From positions 40,835,260 through 40,899,259 of the forward strand of contig NC_065530.1 in NCBI RefSeq assembly GCF_020184175.1: a stretch of 64,000 bases of DNA, read 5' to 3'. Both the position numbers and the translations under genes were made by a program. A model generated the notes under the pieces. That model saw only the letters and a program-made list of their open reading frames with translations, made no database searches and was not told the origin of the DNA. Within the stretch, counting starts at the first letter, position 1, and each line of letters begins with the position of its first letter. This document shows positions 39,801 to 50,084 of this stretch, piece after piece. Source of the DNA: Aphis gossypii. Lineage: Eukaryota; Arthropoda; Insecta; Hemiptera; Aphididae.

Positions 39801-42800
39801 TTTGATCTTAATAAGATTTCAATTTCAATCTTTTGTTCTAACTATTATTCAACATTATTTTTATTATGAGGTATTCTGAAATGAACCATTCGTCATTGAG
39901 CTGCAAATGTTTATCAAGTCCAATGTCTATTTATCTATCTAGCACGTAGGAAATAAAAAAAATATTAGTGATAATTAACCACAGTATACATTTATTATTT
40001 ATTGAAACATGACTGCTAGTATTGTTGTAAAGAAACAACTTTTCATTAAATATATTATTTTAATAGTAAAAATGAATTAATACTTCAATATTCCGGGTAT
40101 CCGAGAAAGTTTTACAGTGTTGTGTTTTACGCGTAATTTCTTTCGAGTACAAAATTTTACGTCGTAGAAAACTATTATATTTCGACCAAAATGTTGCAAG
40201 GAACATGTGAAAAATCGAACGATATGAAAATGAACGCCGTGAGTGGCGGATGGTCGGCTGTAAAATTACTCGAAAAGCTGAAATTTTGCAACAGCGGTAT
40301 AATAAAAATCGGAACTTTAGAACGCGAACGTTCGTCGACCAAGAAACAGGAGCTTTGTGAAACCGGCCACAATTCCATACCTTCTGGGTGTGTGTTGTTG
40401 GTTGTGTTGATTGCTTTAAGTGGAATATTCACTATCATAATGTGGTTCACGGAGTTTTACATGTTCCAAATCTTACAGTTCGTGACCATAACACAGGGCA
40501 GTGCTTCGTACAACATGTGGCAAAACCCGACCGTCAAGCCGTACGTGTCGATTTATCCGTTCAATTATACCAACATCAACCGAGTATTGAAGTATGGCGA
40601 TACTCCCATAGTCCAAGAGCTAGGTCCGTTCGTCTACAGGGAGACGGTCGAACGTATTAACGTGGAATTCAACGCAAACGGTACTGTTACATACCAGGAG
40701 CGGAGAAGTAATGAGTTCGTACCAGAGATGTCTCAGGGCGACCCGGAACGATTAACCATAACCGTGCCAAATTTACCACTGATCAGCGCTATATCGAAGA
40801 GTGCCGACACGTTTTACCTGACACAAAAATTCATGTCGCTGTTTTTGGACGGGTTCAAAGTAAAGCCGTTTCTACATCTAAAGATTAACGACTACTTTTG
40901 GGGTTACGAGGATAGTATATATACATTGGCCCAAGGCCTGGCATCGACGGTGCACAGAGATGCCAGGTTGTCGAAGTTCGGAATAATTACCGGGCGGCGC
41001 GGCGTGTCGCCCGACCGTATCACGATCCACAGTGGCGTTGGAAACCTGAACGAGCTCGGCGTCATCACCCGCTACAACGGGCTGGACACATTGGACGTGT
41101 GGAAGACGGACGAGTGCAACAGGTTGGACGGCAGCGACGGGTCTCAGTTTCCGCCGACCACGTTGAACCGCAAGTCGAAACTGTTTGTGTTCCACATGGA
41201 TCTGTGCCGTCGGTTCCCGCTGGTTTATAAAGAAGACATCGAAACGGTACCTGGGGTGACAGCATTCCGTTTCCAGGCACCCAGAAATGTGTTCGACACA
41301 CCCAACACAAACCCAGACAACGATTGTTATTACACTTCTGAAACTTTTCCACCATCGGGAGTGTTCAATTCGTCACCGTGCAACGGCGCCCCGGTAATGA
41401 TGTCGTTCCCACATTTCTATTTAGGCGATCCGGAGTTGAGAAGAGACATTCACGGGCTGTCTCCAGATCCCGAGCTGCATGAGACCTTTGTAGATGTTCA
41501 TTCCAAGTTGGGTGTATCCCTGGGAGGGCGGTCCAGATTTCAAGTGAATATAATGTTAAAAAAAGCTGATGGCATATCGCATTTCAAAAATTTCAAACAG
41601 GGGATAATACTGCCCGTTGCATGGATAGAAGTGAAAGTCGACAAACTTCCTGATGACATAAAAAGAACTCTTCAACAAACTTCTATTAGTATCAACCTTG
41701 GTGAGATATTGTTGAAGTGGACATCGTTATTGACACTTACGTTTTCTATGGTATTTTTGGTCAGGAAAATCATATTAAAAGATTGTTTTATGTCTAATGA
41801 AAAACAAATTTTGCCTATGAATAAATAATTGTTCTGTACTAAATAAAATATGTATTATCTTCTATAATTTGTATATTATTTATTTTTGAATGTAAATGTG
41901 TTAATCATTTACATTTTACATAATTGTGTAATATATTGTATACATATGTAGTTAATTATGTAATACTTCAAAATATGATATGGCTATGGTCTTTTTATTT
42001 TATAATACTGTAAAAACTGTTTTATTTTATGTCTTTGTATTTTTTTTTTTTTTTTAATTATTCATTGAATTTATTATATGTAAATTGTTATTTTTTTTAC
42101 CCTAGATTAAATTGATAATACATGATTTATCATCTAATAATTAATAAACAACAATTTTAATATACAATGGAAAAGTAATTATTCAATTTTTTGAACCAAT
42201 TACTACAGAGATAGTGAATTTTTAAATTCTGATATCAGTGACTTATTTTAACTTATGTAATATATTTATCATAAATTACTAATTACATGAAGTGATAATC
42301 AAATTGTTATTTGCTATGTTATAATTCTGAGAAACTAATAAAAATGTATTCCTAAACAGAACAGATATTAACTGATAATATTTGATTACTTATTGTAATC
42401 AAAGTACTGACTTCAGATCTTGTAAAAAGAATTATCTTAGCTGTGGGTTATTCCTTTAAAATTTGCGTGTTTAAATTATGAATTTGTTATTGAGTCTGAA
42501 TTGTAATCTGTGGTCTTGCATAAATTACCCATTAAATAAATAAACAATATTAAAATTATTTTACGTCATGAGCTTACACATAATTTATACGTCATTGAAT
42601 GATTTTAAGCAATGCTTCAATAATTAACTTTGTTTATGTTTTAGATGGATTATAATGTGGTAGTTTCCGATTATACTGCTATGGACCGTGTGCTGCGTGA
42701 AGAACGCGCTTATATTTTGAACATTGTTAAACAAATTAAAAAAGCCGGTTGTAATGTTTTATTGATTCAAAAGTCAATATTGCGTGATGCATTGTCAGAA

Positions 42801-43784
42801 TTGGCTATACATTTCTTAGACAAAATAAAATGTATGGTTATTAATAATATAGAGCGAGAGGACATTGATTATGTCTGCAAGGTATATTTTTGAAATGTAA
42901 AAATAAATTTTAACATGGAAATAACTTGATAAAATTATATTCTAGACATTAAATTGTAGACCAATTGCAAGTCTTGATCATTTTGTTGCTGAGAACCTTG
43001 TATCAGCAGATTTGGTGGAAGATGTCATGACTGGTAACAGTCATTTTGTACAAATCACTGGCATCAACAACCCGGGCAGAACAGTTAGTATCATAGTGAG
43101 AGGTTCTAATAAATTGGTCTTGGAAGAAGCTGAACGTTCAATTCATGATGCATTGTGTGTTATCAGATGTTTAGTGAAACATAGGTGGGTTATTTAAAAA
43201 CAAATTATCAATGTTGTAATTTTTATATTAAAATTCTAATCATTTTAGAGCGTTGTTGGCTGGCGGTGGTGCACCTGAAATCGAAATCAGCTTAAAATTA
43301 GCGGAACTTGCAAGATCAGTTACTGGAGTTGATGCATACTGTTACAGAGCTTTTGCACAAGCTTTAGAAGTCATACCTTTAACATTAGCTGAAAATGCTG
43401 GTCTTAATCCCATCACTACAGTTACTGAATTACGTAATAGACACTCCCAAGGTGAAGTTACAGCGGGTATCAATGTTCGAAAGGTAAATGTTAGAACTCA
43501 TTAAGGGTATAATATACCAAAACTAATTGTTAAATAATATTTTTCAGGGAGCAATAACCAATATTCTAGAAGAAAATGTTGTACAACCATTGTTGGTATC
43601 AATTAGTGCTATAACTTTGGCTTCCGAGACCGTACGCAGCATTTTAAAAATCGATGATATTGTAAGTAATGTATATATGTAATATACTAGAATATAACTT
43701 AACGAATAGTTTTAAACAAATTTTTAACGTCAGATATTTACCTTATAATTATATTTATTTTAGGTCAATACTAGAGGATATTAG
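30896..43784 (+). CDS. CCT4: T-complex protein 1 subunit delta (CCT4)
   Basis: Ten exons join in perfect phase: 30896-31001, 31367-31419, 31930-32019, 32556-32903, 32968-33129, 42645-42881, 42946-43184, 43249-43483, 43548-43661 and 43764-43784. They encode 534 residues; family members are about 535-540. Group II chaperonin motifs are present: LGPKGMDKM (about 45-53), NDGATIL (about 65-71), the nucleotide-binding GDGTTS (about 96-101) with its catalytic Asp, and GGGAPE (about 417-422). The C-terminus is DDIVNTRGY. As one of eight subunits of the cytosolic TRiC/CCT double ring, it folds actin, tubulin and WD40 proteins with ATP. Intron 5 (33130-42644) is far larger than the others and contains a satellite array and an intronless CD36-type gene. 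All splice sites look normal. Confidence 0.97.
35147..38470. repeat. Satellite-like tandem array, 460-bp unit, about seven copies
   Basis: Nearly identical units start every 460 or 461 bp. The motif TTAGGACACC occurs at 35296, 35402 and 35528, and a weaker TAGGGACA at 35637, before the unit repeats at 35757. This implies an ancestral sub-unit of about 115 bp amplified to a tetramer. Variants (AAAAGGTATTTG, GATAGCTATCGCATG, GTTCTAAAT) recur only at about 36633-36745 and 37553-37665, giving a 920-bp higher-order period. Both outer units share a different variant (TTACCTTTTGCCTTAATT) and are more diverged. The repeated 75-codon minus-strand frame is a passenger: the unit near 37687 loses a base and breaks it. 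The array lies wholly inside CCT4 intron 5. Confidence 0.93.
38471..40190 (+). other. AT-rich intronic DNA and upstream region of the nested CD36-type gene
   Basis: This is non-coding as far as can be seen. The last 100 bases before the ATG at 40191 are less AT-rich (a TTTTACGCGTAATTTC stretch and a TTCGAGTAC block), which suits a leader or promoter for the nested gene. No TATA box was fixed. Confidence 0.35.
40191..41828 (+). CDS. CD36/scavenger receptor class B family protein, intronless, nested in CCT4 intron
   Basis: A single uninterrupted frame of 545 codons. The order is a cytoplasmic tail of about 65 residues, a first membrane segment at about 66-90 (VLLVVLIALSGIFTIIMW), a large ectodomain, and a second membrane segment at about 508-530, followed by a short basic tail. 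Family marks include WQNPTVKPYVSIYPFNYTN, FVYRE, PVMMSFPHFYLGD, GLSPD and FVDVHSKLG, plus a set of spaced Cys (DEC, DLC, NDC, SPC) that form disulfides in this family. N-glycosylation sequons such as NYT and NGT lie in the ectodomain. Relatives bind lipids, lipoproteins, carotenoids or apoptotic cells; the ligand here is unknown. Codons are richer in G/C than the flanks. Lack of introns suggests a retrocopy, but the frame is intact and a poly(A) signal follows. Confidence 0.95.
   Translation: MLQGTCEKSNDMKMNAVSGGWSAVKLLEKLKFCNSGIIKIGTLERERSSTKKQELCETGHNSIPSGCVLLVVLIALSGIFTIIMWFTEFYMFQILQFVTITQGSASYNMWQNPTVKPYVSIYPFNYTNINRVLKYGDTPIVQELGPFVYRETVERINVEFNANGTVTYQERRSNEFVPEMSQGDPERLTITVPNLPLISAISKSADTFYLTQKFMSLFLDGFKVKPFLHLKINDYFWGYEDSIYTLAQGLASTVHRDARLSKFGIITGRRGVSPDRITIHSGVGNLNELGVITRYNGLDTLDVWKTDECNRLDGSDGSQFPPTTLNRKSKLFVFHMDLCRRFPLVYKEDIETVPGVTAFRFQAPRNVFDTPNTNPDNDCYYTSETFPPSGVFNSSPCNGAPVMMSFPHFYLGDPELRRDIHGLSPDPELHETFVDVHSKLGVSLGGRSRFQVNIMLKKADGISHFKNFKQGIILPVAWIEVKVDKLPDDIKRTLQQTSISINLGEILLKWTSLLTLTFSMVFLVRKIILKDCFMSNEKQILPMNK
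41843..41848 (+). terminator. Poly(A) signal of the nested CD36-type gene
   Basis: AATAAA lies about 15 bases after the stop codon that ends at 41828. Use of this signal would end the nested transcript inside the CCT4 intron. Confidence 0.6.
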
Positions 43785-44420
43785 AAATGTCTACCTATTA
43801 ATTTTTCTGGTAAGTAACAATATAGATAGTAAATTAGTTATAATTCTTATTCATATTATAAATTCATGTTTTCAGATCCAGAAGAAAGACTGCACATATA
43901 ATATAACTAACATCCTAATACTCTAATTGGATCAAAAGTAAATCTTTAAGCATAAGCTTAATATAAATAAGTTTGCTATTAGTGCAAATATAATTTTTTG
44001 TTGGAAATTTTTTTTTACTTAATAATAACAATACACATAAAAATTGCTATTTATCTAAATATTTTTTATTTATGTCCTTGTGTAGCACCTGTTTATTTTT
44101 ATATGGTTAAATGTATATTTTATATGACTAATAAGTATTACATTTTTAATTTAAACAAATTTTTATCTATAAAAATTTAAAAAAAGAAAACAAGAAATCA
44201 AATAATAATTATTTGTAATACTAACATTACTCAACAATTAAAATAAGATTTCTTTGTTATTTTTTTAATGAAATGTGTAAACAATACACTTATATTTGTA
44301 CTTACTAATTTAATATTAATGCTTTAAACAATTTTTCCAATAAATAACATTTTTATGAATTATTTATTTTATAAACAAAACCAATATTTTTATTATTACA
44401 ATATAATCTATGTTATAGAA
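43785..44420 (+). other. Probable CCT4 3' UTR and downstream AT-rich DNA
   Basis: AT-rich sequence after the CCT4 stop with an AATAAA at about 44340. Small frames in it show no protein character. Confidence 0.4.
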
Positions 44421-44945
44421 CAGTGGTGGTCAGCGAGATGAGACTCGCGAGCCACCAAATATGTTAATAAATATGGAAGAGCCAAAATGTAAAAAAAAAA
44501 GGTCATATTATTATATATTACATAAATTCATATTAAAACAATTTTTTTGTTAAAATGTTACGATAAGATATGAGCCACAAAAGTACAAATTAAAATTATT
44601 TGTGCAGGAAACAATAGTTATTATGTTTAGTTTTAAATGCTATTTTTTATTTATTTATTTTAGTTATCCCTTGAACAAACCATCATATTAGAATAATTTA
44701 TAGCAATTACCATTTTTTTTTTTCAATTTATAGAGTGTCTATTGTCCAATAATAATTTAATTAAGGTAGTGACTGCAATCCTATAGTTAACCTGTGACAA
44801 ATGCCTTAAGTTTGAGTTTGAAATTGGTAAATACCAGGCTTTGAACTACTATATCTCTCACGAGAGACTTGATAATTAGTTTTAAGAAGGAAGTTTGAGT
44901 TAAAAGAATTGTGACAAGCTCGAACGCATTAAATACATTTTTTAG

Positions 44946-45082
44946 GACGACCAAGATCTTACCAAATGTTGTATAACGAATATGAAATACAACATAATAT
45001 AGTGAAATCAGCTTTAATCAATAAACATATTGATAGCAGTTTCAACTATAACGGCACACGTACTACTGCTGGTTGGTATTAA
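44946..45082 (+). pseudogene. Unrecognised coding-like fragment
   Basis: After a good acceptor (TTTTTTAG, ending at 44945) an open frame of 44 codons runs from 44948 to a TAA at 45080-45082. It begins RPRSYQMLYNEYEIQH and ends NYNGTRTTAGWY. Its composition looks like protein, and similar character continues past the stop with further stops. It may be a remnant of a gene or transposase. No family was identified. Confidence 0.3.
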
Positions 45083-45860
45083 CAACTCAAAAAATACTAT
45101 AGCGCGATCATGACTTGAGTTACAAACCTCAGAAATAAGAGAAGAGGCCATATATAATGTAACACCAATACAGCATTATCATAAGATATAACAGTCATTG
45201 AGTAGGTCTCAAACTTGCGTGCACTTTATACAACTAACCTGTATTATTTAAAATTATGGATTTAATTAAAAGACAATGGTAAAGTGAGAAATCTTATTGG
45301 GTATACTTTCAAAGCGCAACTGAATTAATCCTAGGATTACGTACTTGTCAGCAATTAATCAAAGCCGACGCCAATATACAATTTTTTTATACACAAAAAA
45401 TTTATTTTCACATAACTAAAACAAAAAAAAAAAAGAAAGATTGGTAGGTATTATTTTTAAATAATGATAAATTTAATTCAAACGTTTCATTTAATTTGAT
45501 TTTCAACAATTATATAAATTATACCGTCTCACATTAATTTCTATATACAATGTAAAGCTTCAATCTTGACGCAATTTTAATTATTAATTACACAAATTAT
45601 TCAAATCAGTCATAATTAAATAATGTACAAAGAAATTAAACTATCCAGCGAAAGAACTTGTCACGGTCCAACAGAAATCAGACCCATGCAATCCACACAA
45701 TTGAATATTGGTTCACTATGGCAGTGTCTTGTAGAATTATGCAGGACTGACTGACATTCAACTGCAGCATATCCTCTCACTAGATCAAGTAATTAGTATA
45801 TTATAGTCATTGATTTTCAAATTCAACATTTGTTCAATTTAAATTGGTTGCATATGCTCC

Positions 45861-47615
45861 TTAATATCTATCAACTCCGATAAAAAGATGTTTCAACTTT
45901 GTTAGTGAATTGATTGACTTTGTTAATCTTGATAGACTTTCAAACGATGATCCAGTAATTCCAGCCAAGGTTTCACTTTCAGATCTACCGGATACTAATA
46001 ATTTTTCTAGGTCTTTGAAGGTATCCATAATATCAGACACATGGTCATAGGCAAAACAACTAGCATGTAATCTCAAATCAACTAACGGCCATTGTGTTTT
46101 AAGTAATAGTGATATTATTTTTGGCACACGAGCACAATCTATAGGATTTACTATACATAAGTCAAACTTTCTCAGATTCATATTAAGGTTCACCATTGAT
46201 TGCATCATTTCATATGTCATATTTACATCTAAAAGCTCAAGGCTTTGAAGGTGAGAAGAACAAAATGTAATTACTTTGATTAAATCTTCTATAATAAACT
46301 TATTCTCGTTCGATAAAGACTTCACACAAAGCTTACGAAGAGTTTCTGGAATTACTCCCAACAATTTTGTATCATCTTCAGGATGGTCGAATGTATGACT
46401 ATATTCTATCTCTAGTTCTTCTAGTGATTGAAGTCTGTTTACTTCATGAAGTATTTTTTTATAATTGCACTTAACACGACGAATTTTCAATACTTTTAAC
46501 TGTGGAGTTACGCTTAATAACGCAGGTAATATTCCGTCTTTAATTTTTACTCTATCAAAAAATTCTAGATAAGTTACTTTAGGCGCCAACAATGGCCATA
46601 TGGTGTATATCCAATCCCAACAATCTTTTTCTGTCGAATCTACTGCATCATCTTCAGTTTTTTTTTTACGACTCAATATTCTAAATGCAAAATAAGGCCG
46701 CAAGCTTTTTGTGTATATGTTGAGCACATCATGCACATTATTCATGTATTTTAAACATATAACTTCTTTATTTAAGAACCTTGGCTGAATAGACACATGA
46801 TACCATGACCAACAAACAGTCGATGCAACTTTTCTGTGTTTTAATTTTAAGAATTCAAATATGTGTGATATCATCTGTAAAACATAAACATTTTAAATTA
46901 AAATTACTTTGATTGTTTGTGTTAAATGTAATAACATACTTTAAAAATGTATAAACAGCAAATAAGAGTTAAATATGATCAGTGTTCACAAAAACAATTA
47001 AGATATTACAAATATTTAGTCGCTAATATATATCAATACCTAGTATCAGTTGCATCAAAGTTCAGTGAATAAAAATAATAATGGAAATTTCCTTAGATTA
47101 AAGCCAGGAAGATGGTGTACTAATCATATTAAAACTTTTACCTAGTCAATTAGAATACAATAATCACTGTATTTATAAGTGGCCATCGTAGCACAATTTT
47201 CAGAAGTAGGAGGGTGGTGTGTTAATTCAATAAAGTAATTATTAAATTACATTATGATTAGAGAAGAAAATTTGGAACCTAAGCGGCCAAAAATAATGAA
47301 TAATGTGTCTCATAATGGGAATGCTCTTGATCTCAACTCTTGGCTACTATAGCCAATGGCATTTGAATACAACCAATTCACAAGAAAATATTATTGTTTA
47401 ACAAATAACATTAATGGGTAATACCTAAGCGGTTATGCGGCGGTAATATAAACACTCAATATTAGGCAGAAATTGTAGTCCAAAATATTTTCAGAACAAA
47501 GGTATCAATGTTGTTGACATGGGTGTACAGTATATTATTATTAAGCATGTATATTAACATTAACATTCATACTCACTTCAACGGGTAATTTGTCGAACGT
47601 GTTTTCGTTATCCAT
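45861..47615 (-). CDS. F-box protein, probably F-box/LRR type
   Basis: Two coding exons: 47577-47615 (ATG at 47613-47615, 13 codons, GTGAGT donor) and 45861-46874, in phase, giving 350 residues. The F-box straddles the intron, running from FDKLPVE into MISHIFEFLKLKHRKVAS and CWSWYHVS (about residues 7-45). The rest is a leucine-rich chain with repeated L-x-x-L-x-L-like blocks (VTYLEFFD, LKVLKIRRV, LEELEIEYS, LQSLELLDV, LVDLRLHAS, LKHLFIGVD), as in LRR-bearing substrate receptors. Such proteins join SKP1 and cullin-1 and choose targets for ubiquitination; the target here is unknown. Starting at the exon-2 Met instead would cut the F-box, so the upstream exon is needed. Confidence 0.85.
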
Positions 47616-48000
47616 CGCGAAAATAGAGTAGGTACAACTACAACGCACAATAATAATTGTTTATTACCGAAACGTGTAAGTGCACACTAAATAATTTTAA
47701 ATTATAGAGCGGACGTATAACACGAGATATTAGTTAATAATTTGGTTTGTACTGTTGGTACTTGGTACTTGGTACTTGGTAGACGTTACGTTAGACAACA
47801 ATCACTACAACAACTACTGTAGGCGACTAAGTTACGAAATGCCGGTTGGAGAGGGTGGACGGCGGGCTACGGAGGTAGAATATTACATTTCCATTCGCCA
47901 GTAGTCCGCGGCTTATTGCACTTAAATCAAAATTCTCTACGATAATATGAAAACATTTTTCTCCTGGAAGAAACGACGCGGTCGGAGGAAAAAAAAGATC
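47616..48000 (-). promoter_or_regulatory. F-box gene promoter region with short tandem repeat
   Basis: The region upstream of the start codon is less AT-rich than its flanks. At about 47755-47782 the heptamer TTGGTAC is repeated about four times. No TATA box was fixed. Confidence 0.4.
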
Positions 48001-50084
48001 AAAAATTCATTTTTTATCAATTTATAACCACTAACCAGCTATCCCGTAATAAACGGTCCGTTTATCCTAACCTATCCACTACAACCTGTAAAAAATCACA
48101 CTTGACTACTGAATTTATTTATTTTCAAACTCGAATATTGTTGGTCTTTGTATACATGGTACAAAATTACTAATGAAATGGATTATTTTAGTAATACTTT
48201 TTCAAATATAGATTTGAAGTATTTTAAACTCTACTAAAAAACTTGAAAATACAAAGTTTTTAGTAAATCTTATTAATTCCTAAAAATTTAAAAAATATAA
48301 TAAAATTATTTATTAATATTTTTATGAAGATGTATTTTGTCGAAAATTTTTTAACATTATTTTTTTCCTATAAAAATAAATTAATTTAATAACTTAAAAA
48401 ATAAAAAATAAAAAGTGAGCGTCATCAATATCTACTCAATATTTTGTATTTTTTATGTTATCCGTTTATTATAATCATGTACACTTATTAATTATTATGT
48501 CTACTAATAAGGGCCGTACCACCGCTTAGGCTGTTAAAACCTAGAGCGGTAAATTTTAACGGTCGAAACGAAACAGCAAATTTTACCTATGTAAATTAGG
48601 TGGTATATTTATTTTAGTCTATGGGCAGCAAAAACCTTAATCCGGCCCTGCTACTAATACAGATTGTATATTTTGTTTTAAAATAATAAGAAAAAAAATA
48701 TTATTATTGTGGACTTGATACTATCACCATTATTATATGTTTTATAATTTATATAAATACTAATGCTATTGTAAAACGAAGCATATTTTCATTATATTTA
48801 GATTCATTTTAAAGTATTGACTACAAGGTTATAGCCGTTATAGGTATATAACTGCAGAATGAGTTCCCGAGTTTTTTTTTATGATACCTACTATTTACAG
48901 TGTTTTACTTTTACTAATATTTATTTTATTTATTATTTTTGTTTAATTTTACACATTCAATTTCCAAAACATCAACTCTTACAACAAAAACGATTTGATC
49001 AGCATCAGTGCAGATTTACTATGCACTGTATAGTACACTTTTTATTTTTTGTGACAGTATTACAGCGATTCAGGGGGGGGGGCACTTAACCCGAGGTGGG
49101 CCGTCCTTCCTCTACTGTATAGTACACTGTACACTGTATGCAGTGTTGATGCTCTTCATTTTTTACTATAACCAACATTTGAGACTGCTACATCAAATAC
49201 ATAAAAATAACATTGATTTACTTATCACCTATAAATGACAATCAAAAGTTTTTCACCGAGCCGAAGAGCTTAAAAACCAAGCTTGCTTAAAAGTTGTTAA
49301 TACAGCTATTAAAAAAGTTAACATAAGTAGGTACAATTATTTTTATAAGCATTTTAAGTTAAAATTGTATTAAATAAAAATTTGCAATTAAAATACCATC
49401 TTTTATAAAGTGCCTACATATCAGAAAAAAAAAAGTTTGTTGGATTAACAAATACAGTATCGAAATATAACATAATATTATTCTAATTATAATTGCATGT
49501 TTTTAAGTAGAATGATCACTAGCTATTATAGAATCAATAAATATGTACAACAAAAAATCGTATAGATTAACTTGTAAATGAATTAACTTAAAACATTTTT
49601 TATTAACTATAATAGTTATTCTATTCATATTTTAGAATAATGTCTAAATGTCCTAGTATTACTGATTTAGTCTAACTAAATTTATCTAGGTTTCAAATGA
49701 ACCTTCGTTTTAATGATATTGTTGTGTTGGAACCAATATTTATTAAGAAAAATAAAACTGAAGTTGAGTGATTGTTTCCATGCAGAATACAATTTAAATA
49801 AATGGTATTCATGTTAATGATGATAAACCATTTTATATACTATATAGTTATGTTTGTTTAGAATAATAGAAAACAAAATTAAATTGTTTACAATAATATT
49901 ATTCGGGCTTTCTGATTGCTCACTTTTCTCCTCATTTTTAGAATGACTTAAATTGTATCTATTTCTATTGTATGTTGGGTTATATACGGAAATATAAATA
50001 TTATATTTATTAAAATAAAAAAATTATAAATTACCAAAACATTTAAAATTTTATTCAAATATTGATTAACTGTTAAACTACAAA
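48001..50084. other. Intergenic AT-rich DNA with one MITE
   Basis: No gene was recognised. It includes the 142-bp MITE at 48509, a G homopolymer at about 49073-49081, and repeated CACTGTATAGTACAC-type palindromic words near 49020-49140. Confidence 0.45.
48509..48650. mobile_element. Short MITE with exact 8-bp TSD
   Basis: The ends AGGGCCG and CGGCCCT are inverted. The flanks are identical CTACTAAT copies at 48501-48508 and 48651-48658. Its length of 142 bp and 8-bp duplication fit a hAT-type non-autonomous element. Confidence 0.75.

Noticed and set aside
40878..41355. Minus-strand frames under the CD36-type gene
   Set aside because: They are shadows of the strongly coding plus-strand frame.
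42036..42056. Poly(A)/poly(T) tract as retrogene tail of the CD36-type gene
   Set aside because: It is a T run on the gene strand, about 200 bases past the poly(A) signal, the wrong orientation for a retrocopy tail.
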